Shown in pieces: positions 1-7,473 of a stretch of 21,471 nt of DNA. A program made the position numbers and the translations under genes. Numbering within the stretch: position 1 is the first letter of the stretch; every line of letters begins with the position of its first letter. Origin of the DNA: Verrucomicrobiales bacterium (GTDB taxonomy: Bacteria > Verrucomicrobiota > Verrucomicrobiia > Limisphaerales > J093). The notes beneath the pieces are model-generated. The model was not told where the DNA came from and made no database searches. It saw only the letters and a program-made list of their open reading frames with translations. The stretch is from assembly GCA_024233215.1 (NCBI GenBank), contig JACKPW010000045.1:1-21471 (forward strand). Reading direction: 5' to 3'.

Positions 1-1773
1 CCGGAGGATGTCACGCTCGGTTTCAAGGTTCCCACCGACCTCGACTGGATCGTGCTCAAGGCCATCGACAAGGACCGCAACCGCCGCTACGTCACCCCCA
101 ACGAACTGGCCGATGACCTCAGGCGTTTCCTCAAGAACGAGCCCATCCTCGCCCGTCCTATCAGCCAGACCGCCAGAGTGTGGCGCTGGTGCCGACGTCA
201 CACGGCGGTCGCAGCCCTGACTGCCGGCTTGGTCCTGGCGCTGATCGCCGGCTTTGGCGGTACTCTCTGGCAGTTGCAGCGGGCGGAACAAAATGCTGCC
301 GAGAACCTCCGCCAAGTCGCCCGGTTGAACGTCCTCACCGGCGTCAACCTCCTGCAGGAAGGCGACTCCTTCAAGAGCCTGCTCTGGTTCGCCGAAGCCC
401 TGGCGCTGAAGGCCGGGCCGCCCGAACGCGACGTCGTGGATCGGCTCCGCATCGCTTCCATCATCGCGCAAGGGCCGCGACTCGCCGCCGTCATCACCCA
501 CGACGGCCAACCCGTTGCCGACGCCGCCTTTCATTCCACGAAGGATCAACTCGCCACCGTGGGACGCGACCGTCGCCTGCGCCTCTGGGACCTTGCCACC
601 GTCGAGACAGTGTTCCTGACCGAACCCTTTGCCGAACGTCCTTCCGAGGTCCTCTTCTCACCCGACGGCGAAGTGATCCTGGTGGGCAGCTCCGAGTTCA
701 ACCAGGTGCGCATGATCTCCGCGTTGGATGGCAAGCCGCTGAGCAACACCATCCCTCACTTTGCCGGCGGGGCGAACAACCGCCCGCTGCCACCACGCTT
801 CGATGCTTTAGGTGAACGCCTTCTCACCCAAAGCGCACCGAAAACACTTCGAGTCTGGGCTGTGCGCGACGGCTCCCCGCTCGGCCCGTCGATCCCGCTC
901 GGCGCCCCGGTCGCGTGGACGGGCTTCAGCGAACATGGCACGCAAGTTCGGACGGTCACTCAGGACGGGAAGGCGACGACTTGGGATTGGCGAAGTGGAA
1001 GCCGGATATCGAACCCAGAACCCCGAACGCTGAATATCGAAGGCGAGCCCAACTTCGACGTTGGACGTTCAGTGTTCGACATTCGAAGTTCGACTTCAGT
1101 CCGCAGCCCCGACGGCTCCCGCTACGCCACCCTTGCCGCCGATCACCGCGTGCGTGTCTGGGACTCGGGAACCGACGAACCGCTCACACCTCCCATCGAC
1201 CATTTCACGGCGTCCGGCCCCGTCGGTTTCAGCGCCAATGGCCGGTTCTTCTTCACGATGCACCCGGCCCATGCGGTGTACGTTTGGGAACTTCCGGAGA
1301 ATACCGAACCGCCAGTCCTGCTCCGGCCCGAGGCCCCGAACACTCTGGCGGAGACTGGCCGGGACGGTTCGGTCATTGTGACCCGTGATCCGGGCAGCCC
1401 GATTCGCGTGCGGGCCCTGTCGGGTACCCAGGAAGTGTCCCTCCATCCCGCCAGCCTGAAGGAAGTTCCCGTGCAGGCATGGTTCGATGACACCGGCCAG
1501 TTCATCATCCTCGAATACCCGAACCAGCGTGCTCAGGTCTGGGATGCCACCTCCGGTCTGCCTGTCACTCCCGTGTTCCGGAGCCGCTACGCCACCAATG
1601 AAGCCGCCTACCGGACGATCCAGTTTCCTGATTTCCCATCTGACACTCGCCACTCGCCGCCGCAGGCCCTGGCCGAACTCCTCTCCGGCAGCCGCCTCGA
1701 CGGCACCGGCGGTTGGAAGCCGCTCGAACTGGGCGACATCCTCGCGCGCTGGAATGCTGTCAATCGCGAATAG
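1..1773 (+). CDS. Ser/Thr protein kinase with WD40 repeats (3' part, N-terminus outside window)
   Basis: The frame is open from base 1, so the gene begins upstream. The first ~50 residues are the end of a PknB-type kinase domain: the DLDWIVLKAIDKDRNRRY stretch and the following DLRRFLKNEPILARP are the signature tail of Planctomycetes/Verrucomicrobia kinases. One transmembrane helix follows at about residues 74-95 (AALTAGLVLALIAGF), then a helical linker, then a beta-propeller built of WD40-type units (for example DRRLRLWDL, DHRVRVWDS, RAQVWDATSG). By family knowledge this is a membrane-anchored signalling kinase with an extracytoplasmic propeller; its ligand is unknown. Two oddities: a low-complexity TTCGACGTT-type repeat is translated in the propeller (bases ~1010-1100), and the protein stops at WNAVNRE, where many relatives continue with a helical C-terminal extension. 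Kinase catalytic motifs lie outside the window and cannot be checked. Confidence 0.88.
   Translation, partial: PEDVTLGFKVPTDLDWIVLKAIDKDRNRRYVTPNELADDLRRFLKNEPILARPISQTARVWRWCRRHTAVAALTAGLVLALIAGFGGTLWQLQRAEQNAAENLRQVARLNVLTGVNLLQEGDSFKSLLWFAEALALKAGPPERDVVDRLRIASIIAQGPRLAAVITHDGQPVADAAFHSTKDQLATVGRDRRLRLWDLATVETVFLTEPFAERPSEVLFSPDGEVILVGSSEFNQVRMISALDGKPLSNTIPHFAGGANNRPLPPRFDALGERLLTQSAPKTLRVWAVRDGSPLGPSIPLGAPVAWTGFSEHGTQVRTVTQDGKATTWDWRSGSRISNPEPRTLNIEGEPNFDVGRSVFDIRSSTSVRSPDGSRYATLAADHRVRVWDSGTDEPLTPPIDHFTASGPVGFSANGRFFFTMHPAHAVYVWELPENTEPPVLLRPEAPNTLAETGRDGSVIVTRDPGSPIRVRALSGTQEVSLHPASLKEVPVQAWFDDTGQFIILEYPNQRAQVWDATSGLPVTPVFRSRYATNEAAYRTIQFPDFPSDTRHSPPQALAELLSGSRLDGTGGWKPLELGDILARWNAVNRE
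1015..1098 (+). repeat. Low-complexity TTCGACGTT-type repeat inside the WD40 coding region
   Basis: Between two WD40 units the DNA becomes a degenerate array of TTCGACGTT/TTCGAAGTT-like words (acttcgacgttggacgttc, then agtgttcgacattcgaag). It is translated in frame as EPNFDVGRSVFDIRSSTSV. From memory, similar arrays that translate to 'FDVGCSMFDVRCS'-like peptides occur between genes in verrucomicrobial genomes, so this looks like an intergenic-type repeat captured in a gene. The call rests on word composition and that recollection, not on an alignment. Confidence 0.5.
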
Positions 1774-1811
1774 CTCCCTACTTCGAACTCAGTTCAACCC
1801 ATCCCGTGACC

Positions 1812-4076
1812 ATGAAGACTCGAAACACTGACCCGACCCGCTCCGCTTTCTTAACCTCCGCCTCCTTGGCCCTGCTGATTGGGCTGACCAGGATGGCTGC
1901 TCCAATGGCTCACGCCCAGGACTTGGACCTCCGGGTGGTCGGAGGATACGACACCGGCGGCGCAGTTTATGATGTGGTCATGGCAGGCAACCATGCCTAC
2001 GTGGCCACCAGTTCAGGGCTGCAGGTGATCGACATGAGCGAACCGAGCGATCCACGGCAGGAGGGAATCTGCAGCACAATCGGTCATGCTTGGGGCGTCG
2101 TGATCTCCGGCAGTTACGCCTTTGTTGCCTGCCTGGAAGGTGGCTTGCAGGTGGTCGACATCAGCAACCCCGCCATCCCCCAGAGGGTGGGGGGCTACAT
2201 TACCGGCGGCTTCTCCAGGAGCGTGGCAGTCTCCGGCAACCATGCGTTCGTGGCGGTTGAAGATTCAGATCTGCAGGTGCTCGATATCAGTGACCCCTTA
2301 AATCCGCAGAGAGTCGGCGGCTACGGCGTTTCTTCGGGCGCAATCGCAGTGTCCGGAAACCATGCATACGTGCTGACAGTTGGTTCTGAACTGCAGGTGC
2401 TCGACATCAGCAACCCCGCAAATCCACGCCGGGTGAGCATCATGGGCGGTGTGGAGGGATCTCTCGCGATTCAGGGCGAACATGCTTACGTCGCCGGTTC
2501 TTTACAGGATGGCGAGGGAATGCACGCAGGTCTGAAGGTCATTGACATCAGCGCCCCGGCCAATCCGCATGAGGTGGGCCGGTACAATGCCTCTGGCTAT
2601 GATGTGCATGATGTGTTCGTTTCCGGCAATCATGCATACCTGACGGAAAACGCGGCCAACCCTGCAAGCCGCCTGATTGTGGTTGACGTCAGTGACTCAG
2701 GCAACCCGCGACAGGTGGGCAGTTACGACACAGACTTCGGCTTTTACGGCGCGGACGTTGCTGTATCCGGGAATTATGCCTATGTGGCAAGTGGTCGTGA
2801 GCAGTCCAGTCATCAGGTCATCGATATCAGCGATCCGACCAGCCCGCGAGGAGTAGGCAGCTATCAAACATCCACCTCGCTCGATTTGGCGGTCGCCGGT
2901 GACCATGCCTACGTGACAACTTGGTCTGGTCTCCAAGTGTTCGACATCAGCCATCCCGCCAGTCCGCAGCCGGTGGGTGCTTATGACACGAGTTCGGACA
3001 CTCACGAGTGGTTTACGCGTCGCGTGGCAGTCTCGGGCAACTACGCCTGCGTGGCCGAAACGTGGTGGGACCAGGGTCAAAGCTACACAGACCAACAAGG
3101 CCGCCTTGAGGTAATTGACGTGAAGGACCCGGCAAACCCACGGCGGGTGGGTGGCTACGACACGAGCGGGGGTGCCCGTGCCGTGGCGATGTCGGGCAGC
3201 CATGCGTACGTAGCGGAGACTTGGTATGATCAGGAGGCGCAGACATCCAAAGGCCTGGTCGAGGTCATCGACCTCAGCGACCCGGCAAACCTACGCCTTG
3301 TCAGCCGTTACGAGACGAAAGGAGCAGCCAACGACGTTACGGTTGCGGGAACCTACGCCTACGTTGCCGGCGGGCGTTTTGACGAGACCGCGGGCCATCA
3401 CCAAGATGGTTTGACGATTCTTGACATCAGCAATCCGGCCAATCTCCAGCGGGTGGGCAGCTACGACCTCGCCGGTCTTGCCATCGGCGTGACTGTTTCC
3501 GGGGAACATGCCTACACAACCGACATTTGGGAGGGCCTGCGAGTGCTCGACGTTAGCGACCCCACCAACCCGTCGCTAGTGGGCGGATCGCAGGCCCCGG
3601 TTGGCTACGTGGGCTACCCCGCGATCTCCGGTGAAATCGTCTTCGTGGGGGCGCCGAATGTTCTGGCGTTCGATATCAGTGACCCGGCCAATCCCCGGCA
3701 ATCGGGAATCTCGGACCTCATCGGCCCAGTCTGGGGGGACTCTGATGAGCGGCGGCACGATGGGCATGTGGCGGTTTCTGGCGGCTATGCCTACGTGGCG
3801 GGGATTACTGCCGGTCTCAAAGTAATCGAAATCAGTCCAGCCACCGAACTCCGCATCGGCCCGGCAATGATGGAGGCGGATGGGAGCATTCGGCTGCCGG
3901 TCAACGGGAAGTGCGGCCAGCGTGTCCGACTGCAGCGGAGCGACAACTTGGTCGATTGGGAGGACTGGCAGACCATGATCCTGGGTGGCGACGGCTGCGG
4001 CCTCATCGACACCACCACCGCCACGCCAGCCCGCTTCTACCGCGCGGTCAACGACATCACCCCGGCAGCCGATTAG
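1812..4076 (+). CDS. Secreted LVIVP-repeat beta-propeller protein
   Basis: A 754-residue protein starting at the ATG at 1812 (MKTRNTDPTRSAFLTSASL). An upstream in-frame start is ignored because this one gives a signal peptide: basic N-terminus, hydrophobic SLALLIGL, and an AHAQ cleavage region. The body is 14 consecutive ~40-residue LVIVP-type units of the form VGGYDT-x-VAVSGNHAYVA-x-GLQVIDISNPANPRR. Fourteen units would suit two seven-bladed propellers; that is inference. The last ~65 residues (LRIGPAMMEADG, then LQRSDNLVDWEDWQ, then FYRAV) form a small C-terminal module often seen in secreted verrucomicrobial proteins. The substrate is unknown; a surface or periplasmic adhesion or binding role is plausible. 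It starts 38 bp after the kinase gene with no clear Shine-Dalgarno sequence. Some units have lost the consensus, notably unit 13 and the insert-bearing units 9-11. Confidence 0.9.
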   Translation: MKTRNTDPTRSAFLTSASLALLIGLTRMAAPMAHAQDLDLRVVGGYDTGGAVYDVVMAGNHAYVATSSGLQVIDMSEPSDPRQEGICSTIGHAWGVVISGSYAFVACLEGGLQVVDISNPAIPQRVGGYITGGFSRSVAVSGNHAFVAVEDSDLQVLDISDPLNPQRVGGYGVSSGAIAVSGNHAYVLTVGSELQVLDISNPANPRRVSIMGGVEGSLAIQGEHAYVAGSLQDGEGMHAGLKVIDISAPANPHEVGRYNASGYDVHDVFVSGNHAYLTENAANPASRLIVVDVSDSGNPRQVGSYDTDFGFYGADVAVSGNYAYVASGREQSSHQVIDISDPTSPRGVGSYQTSTSLDLAVAGDHAYVTTWSGLQVFDISHPASPQPVGAYDTSSDTHEWFTRRVAVSGNYACVAETWWDQGQSYTDQQGRLEVIDVKDPANPRRVGGYDTSGGARAVAMSGSHAYVAETWYDQEAQTSKGLVEVIDLSDPANLRLVSRYETKGAANDVTVAGTYAYVAGGRFDETAGHHQDGLTILDISNPANLQRVGSYDLAGLAIGVTVSGEHAYTTDIWEGLRVLDVSDPTNPSLVGGSQAPVGYVGYPAISGEIVFVGAPNVLAFDISDPANPRQSGISDLIGPVWGDSDERRHDGHVAVSGGYAYVAGITAGLKVIEISPATELRIGPAMMEADGSIRLPVNGKCGQRVRLQRSDNLVDWEDWQTMILGGDGCGLIDTTTATPARFYRAVNDITPAAD

Positions 4077-4138
4077 GACCATGAACCGTGCAACTCTCCA
4101 TGGTTCGCGCGAGCGACTTGCTTTGAGCTTCGGTCTCT

Positions 4139-4219
4139 TGGAGGGGCGATTTCCACGAGCTCCATGCTTTCTGCGAAGACTGGAGGAATGTCAGGGGCTC
4201 GCGGGAGCTCGCCCCTCCA
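4139..4219. repeat. Imperfect inverted repeat (REP-like, possible terminator)
   Basis: The arm at 4139-4163 (tggaggggcga, then tttccacgagctcc) is mirrored at 4194-4219 by ggggctcgcgggagctcg and cccctcca. The outer 11 bases are perfectly complementary and the inner part pairs with a few mismatches and one indel; the loop is ~30 nt. It lies 62 bp after the LVIVP gene and 37 bp beyond the convergent DUF5615 stop, so it could terminate transcription from either side. The GGGGCGAGCTCCCGCGAGCCC word looks like a dispersed verrucomicrobial repeat (recollection, not searched). Confidence 0.6.
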
Positions 4220-4256
4220 TGGGCGTCAAGCGACGTTCCACCATGACAGCAGCCGA

Positions 4257-4577
4257 CTATGGAGAACTCAAGCGCATGTATTCGCCAGGGCCGATCGCAT
4301 CAACGGCCGCTTGGATGACGTCGATCATCGTCCGGAGCAGCGGCCAGGAGTTGAACGGCAGTTCGATGATGGCCAGACGGCGTCCCGAGAGGTTCTGCTG
4401 GTATCGGAGGCTTTGGTCGGCGGTGATGAGAACGTCGCAAACACCCTCCGCGCTCTGGACGAGCAGGCCGTTCTTCCGGCCCTTCCATCCCAGCGCATCC
4501 ACCGTCAACACCTTGACTCCTTTGAGATCGCGGCCGAGGGGAGACGGGCAGCACTCGTCCAGCAGCACTCTTCTCAT
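4257..4577 (-). CDS. DUF5615 PIN-like toxin
   Basis: A 106-residue protein beginning MRRVLLDECCPSPLGRDL. Features typical of the DUF5615 PIN-like family (Mut7-C/VapC-like RNase fold) are the N-terminal LLDE acidic motif, the GWKGRKNGLL segment, the CDVLITADQSLRYQQNL core with its acidic residue, and a C-terminal PGEYMRL. The start at 4577 is chosen because it matches the family N-terminus and its ATG overlaps the upstream gene's TGA (ATGA, 4 bp), indicating translational coupling. By family knowledge these proteins are predicted ribonuclease toxins partnered with DUF433 proteins, as here. RNase activity is inferred; target unknown. Confidence 0.85.
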   Translation of the reverse strand: MRRVLLDECCPSPLGRDLKGVKVLTVDALGWKGRKNGLLVQSAEGVCDVLITADQSLRYQQNLSGRRLAIIELPFNSWPLLRTMIDVIQAAVDAIGPGEYMRLSSP

Positions 4578-4810
4578 GCCGCTTGGGCCAGGGTCCGGAG
4601 GGCGTGGCGCAGCACCACCTCGGCCTGTTGACGGGAAACCGTTGGAAACCACTCAAGGAACTGGTCCAAGGTGGCGCCGTCGGCCAGATTGCTCCAGAAC
4701 GCTTGCAGCGGTACGCGGGTCCCGGCGAAGACCGGCTTCCCGCCCAGCACCTCGGGGTCAACCGAGACCGGCAGCGCTTTCAGATCCTCTGGGTCGAGAA
4801 CGATCCGCAT
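4574..4810 (-). CDS. DUF433 antitoxin-like protein
   Basis: A 78-residue protein starting MRIVLDPEDLKALPVSV. The hallmark DUF433 segment VLGGKPVFAGTRVPLQAF is followed by the helical NLADGATLDQFLEWFPTVS and a C-terminal helix HALRTLAQAA. DUF433 proteins have a winged or ribbon-helix DNA-binding character and are predicted antitoxins of DUF5615 toxins. It is first in a two-gene minus-strand operon and its stop overlaps the toxin start. The start at 4810 is the only Met giving the usual family N-terminus; a longer upstream extension of the same frame has no DUF433 features. The start codon lies only 15 bp from that of the divergent prepilin-like gene. Confidence 0.85.
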   Translation of the reverse strand: MRIVLDPEDLKALPVSVDPEVLGGKPVFAGTRVPLQAFWSNLADGATLDQFLEWFPTVSRQQAEVVLRHALRTLAQAA

Positions 4811-4825
4811 GAACCCACTGTAACG

Positions 4826-5671
4826 ATGCGTCCGGCCAAAGGCAATCACGCGAAATCCGCCTTCACTCTCGTCGAGTTGCTGGTGGTGATCGCGATCATC
4901 GCGATTCTGGCCGGGTTGCTTCTGCCGGCGTTGGGCGCCGCCAAGGGGCGGTCCCGATCCGTCGCCTGCCAGAGCAACCTGCGCCAGCTTCAGTTGGGGT
5001 GGCTGTCCTATGCGGGCGATAACGGCGGCGAGATGGTTCCCAACGAGGAGGGCCGGCCGTTCGGATTCTGGGAGGGCGTCCGGTACTCCTGGGTCCTCGG
5101 CAACGCCCAACGCGACGCGACGCCGGATAACATCGAGCGCGGCACGCTTTTCCCGCACGTGGGCGGCCCCGGCCCCTACCACTGTCCCAGCGACCGCTCG
5201 ACGGTGACGGACCAGCCGTCCGGGGCACGCCTGCGCAGCTACAGTCTGAACGGCGAGCTGAACTACTGGATCATCGCAGACACCCAGTACGGCCTCCCGA
5301 TTCTCCAGGCGTTTCACAACGAATCTCAATTGCGACGGCCATCGAAGACCTACGGCTTCCTCGACGTGACGGCGGAGACGATCGACTCAGGGATCTTCGG
5401 CCTGCCCGGACCGGCAGCCAGGACGGAGGAGGAACTGCGTCGCAACCTGATCGAGCTGGATCGCAACCGCTGGCTCCATCTGCCCGCCTACCGGCATGGC
5501 GGTGGGGCAAACCTGAGTTTTCTGGACGGCCACGTGGAGCACCACAAGTGGGAGTACCAAGACCGCGTAGCAGTCTCACCTCAAGGCAATCGTCCGCTGA
5601 ACACGGCGGACCTGGAGGACATGCGCTGGCTGGTCCAACGCGGCGCCTCCTGGCAGCGGGTGTTTCCCTGA
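4826..5671 (+). CDS. Prepilin-type N-terminal methylation domain protein with H-x9-DG C-terminus
   Basis: A 281-residue protein from the ATG at 4826. Residues ~12-40 hold the type IV prepilin/pseudopilin signal: AFTLVELLVVIAIIAILAG, with Glu at +5 and a long hydrophobic helix. The residue before Phe is Ala rather than the classical Gly. The body has the SNLRQLQLGWLSYAGDN motif common to this family, and the C-terminal HGGGANLSFLDGHVEHH is the H-x9-DG motif. Verrucomicrobia and Planctomycetes encode very many such proteins, thought to be processed by prepilin peptidase and held in the inner membrane or exported by a type II-like system; function is unknown. It is divergent from the DUF433/DUF5615 operon with only 15 bp between start codons, so its promoter must lie within the DUF433 coding sequence. 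Confidence 0.9.
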   Translation: MRPAKGNHAKSAFTLVELLVVIAIIAILAGLLLPALGAAKGRSRSVACQSNLRQLQLGWLSYAGDNGGEMVPNEEGRPFGFWEGVRYSWVLGNAQRDATPDNIERGTLFPHVGGPGPYHCPSDRSTVTDQPSGARLRSYSLNGELNYWIIADTQYGLPILQAFHNESQLRRPSKTYGFLDVTAETIDSGIFGLPGPAARTEEELRRNLIELDRNRWLHLPAYRHGGGANLSFLDGHVEHHKWEYQDRVAVSPQGNRPLNTADLEDMRWLVQRGASWQRVFP

Positions 5672-5712
5672 AGTGGCAGGGCCGTCCCGCGTGTGCGTCC
5701 TCCAAAAGGGAC

Positions 5713-7137
5713 TCAGCCAAGCAAGCGCAACAGCTGCTCCCGATCCCTCCGCCACGTCTTCGCCGTCATCCCCTGCAGAATCTCCCGAGCCTCCTCGATG
5801 GCCGACTTCCGGCTGCCTTCGCCCAGCATCTTGGGCATCGCCGCCAGGATCGCCTGCCGGAAATCCTCCCGGCCCGGTCGGAAGTAGTGCTTCAGCACCA
5901 CCGCGACGGTGCGGTGACCCGTGACGCGCTGGACGAGTTCCAACGGCACACCCGCCGCCAACGCCAGCGTGATCCACGTCACCCGGAACGAGTGGAAGTC
6001 GTGCACGGAGACCTTCCGCTGGCCGTTCTGCCGGGACGACTGGAGTTCGTCGGTGTTGAGTGCCCGGCGCTTTCCGCGCACCACCGGGCAGCCGATCTCC
6101 CGCTCAATCTCGTTCAGGTAGCCCGACACCGAGCCCCGGCTGCAGCCGGTTTCCCGCATCACCTCTTTCAGTCCCTTCCCGTTTGCGTAGGCCGTGAACA
6201 CCGACCGCATCTTCTCCGCCCTGGGCGATTCCTCGAGCCCGTCCAGATACTCCAGGCCCCGGCACCGGACTTCCTCCGGCGACACCTCCGGCAACGCCTT
6301 CGGAGCGTGTGCCCACCGCAGCGCCTTCGCCAGGACCTGCTTCACCCGCCACGTGATCCCGTCCGGGTTGTTGGCGTACATCTCCGCCTGCTTCGGAAAG
6401 CAGTAGGGCGATTTCCCCTTGCGGGTCCGTTCCAGTTCCTCCTTCAGCAGGGGGAAGATCGGGATGTCCACCTTCTGGCCCGTCTTCGCCGTCTTCACCG
6501 TGATGAACCCGTGCTCCAGATCGACATCCTGCCACTTGAGTTCACAGCAGTCGCCACGGCGCATCGCGGTGCACATCCCGGTGGTGATGATCGGCCGGAT
6601 GAAGTCGTCCTGGGCGCAGGCTTCCGTGATCGCCTTCAGCTCTTCCACCGTGAACGGCTCCCGGTTGATGGTCTGGGTCGCCTTGGTCACCAAGCCGTGG
6701 AACGGGTTGCTGCCGTCGCTCAGGTGCGGGTGGAGATGCTTGAAGGTGGCCCGGAGCAGCTTCAGCGTGTCGTTCCAGGTCTTGGGCGAAACGCCTCGGG
6801 CGCTCTCGCTGTCCATGAAGGCTCTGGCGGTTTCCTCCTTCACTTCGATGAACTCCCGCGCTCTGGGCTGTTTCTCGGCCACGAAGGCGGCGAATCGTTC
6901 CAGCCTCACTCGGCACTGGCCGGCGTACCGCTCCTCCGGTTCCTTCCGCCGGGGCAGGGCCGCCCACAACTTCGGCAGATCAGCCAGGGCCGGGTAGGTC
7001 ACCTTCTTGCCGGTCCTGATCTCGGCGAGTTTGATCAGGGCTTTCTCACCGGTTCGGTCTTCGGTCAGCTTCCTGAGCTGCTTGGCGTAGGCCTCCTGGG
7101 CTCGTAAAGGGGTCGGTTCTTGATATTGTAATATCAA
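5713..7137 (-). CDS. Tyrosine recombinase (phage-type integrase) with large insertion
   Basis: A 474-residue site-specific recombinase starting at a TTG; an in-frame stop lies 14 codons upstream and no ATG lies between. The N-terminal ~155 residues are a SAM-like core-binding domain. Catalytic residues are visible: Arg193 (TAMRRGDCCELKW), Lys218 (TVKTAKTGQKV), His382 and Arg385 (HDFHSFRVTW), His408 (VTGHRT) and Tyr418 (LKHYFRPG). The gap between Lys218 and His382 is ~160 residues, far longer than usual. It contains a stretch resembling a small HTH (YANGKGLKEVMRETGCSRGS), so DNA contacts beyond the core fold are likely. The gene suggests the neighbouring cassette arrived by integration, but no flanking att repeats were found. 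It ends 41 bp after the convergent prepilin-like gene. Confidence 0.9.
   Translation of the reverse strand: MILQYQEPTPLRAQEAYAKQLRKLTEDRTGEKALIKLAEIRTGKKVTYPALADLPKLWAALPRRKEPEERYAGQCRVRLERFAAFVAEKQPRAREFIEVKEETARAFMDSESARGVSPKTWNDTLKLLRATFKHLHPHLSDGSNPFHGLVTKATQTINREPFTVEELKAITEACAQDDFIRPIITTGMCTAMRRGDCCELKWQDVDLEHGFITVKTAKTGQKVDIPIFPLLKEELERTRKGKSPYCFPKQAEMYANNPDGITWRVKQVLAKALRWAHAPKALPEVSPEEVRCRGLEYLDGLEESPRAEKMRSVFTAYANGKGLKEVMRETGCSRGSVSGYLNEIEREIGCPVVRGKRRALNTDELQSSRQNGQRKVSVHDFHSFRVTWITLALAAGVPLELVQRVTGHRTVAVVLKHYFRPGREDFRQAILAAMPKMLGEGSRKSAIEEAREILQGMTAKTWRRDREQLLRLLG
7120..7137. promoter_or_regulatory. AT-rich palindrome over the integrase start
   Basis: The bases TTGATATT, then gt, then AATATCAA form a perfect 8+8 bp palindrome with a 2-bp centre. 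It lies exactly over the TTG start of the integrase and is strikingly AT-rich for this GC-rich region. A repressor operator for integrase autoregulation is the simplest reading; a recombination core site is an alternative. Binding is inference. Confidence 0.4.
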
Positions 7138-7266
7138 CCTTCCCGTCTCGCGCGGCCCCGCGGCAGGGCAAAGTCACGCGTTCGTCGTCAGGACGTCAGG
7201 AGGATGATCGGCGAACGTCGTTTCTACCAGCCTGGCTTCGCCGTCGATGGCGGTGATCGTACCGGC

Positions 7267-7461
7267 TCAGAAGAGATCGGGCTGGATTTGCCGAGGAATC
7301 GGGAAGACGCCGATGATGCCCCACGGATTCGGCGCGACGAAATGAAATTGCTGAGTTGTCCCGAGGAAGAAGTGCAGGTCGGTCGCGATGAACTGATCCA
7401 CGTATTTCACTGAAAGTGTTGGGTAGGTTTTGACGGTGATGAGAACGCGTTCTTTCCCCAT
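7267..7461 (-). pseudogene. Internally deleted remnant of the DUF488 partner gene
   Basis: A 64-residue frame, 12 bp after the DUF488 gene stop, with an AAGGGG Shine-Dalgarno-like element before its ATG at 7461. Its first ~20 residues (GKERVLITVKTYPTLSVKY) look like the N-terminus, and the rest (ATDLHFFLGTTQQFHF, then PNPWGIIGVFPIPR) like the C-terminus, of a larger uncharacterised protein of ~290 residues that I recall beside DUF488 genes. The middle ~220 residues appear to be missing by an in-frame deletion. The recollection is from memory, not a search. It could also be a genuine small protein, since the frame and ribosome-binding site are intact. Confidence 0.5.
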
Positions 7462-7473
7462 GCAGACCCCTTG

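Noticed and set aside
3985..4812. Plus-strand open frame between the LVIVP and prepilin-like genes
   Set aside because: It is antisense to the well-supported DUF433/DUF5615 pair and crosses the palindromic repeat.
5548..7107. Long plus-strand open frame opposite the integrase
   Set aside because: It overlaps the prepilin-like gene end and the integrase in antisense, with no domain resemblance.
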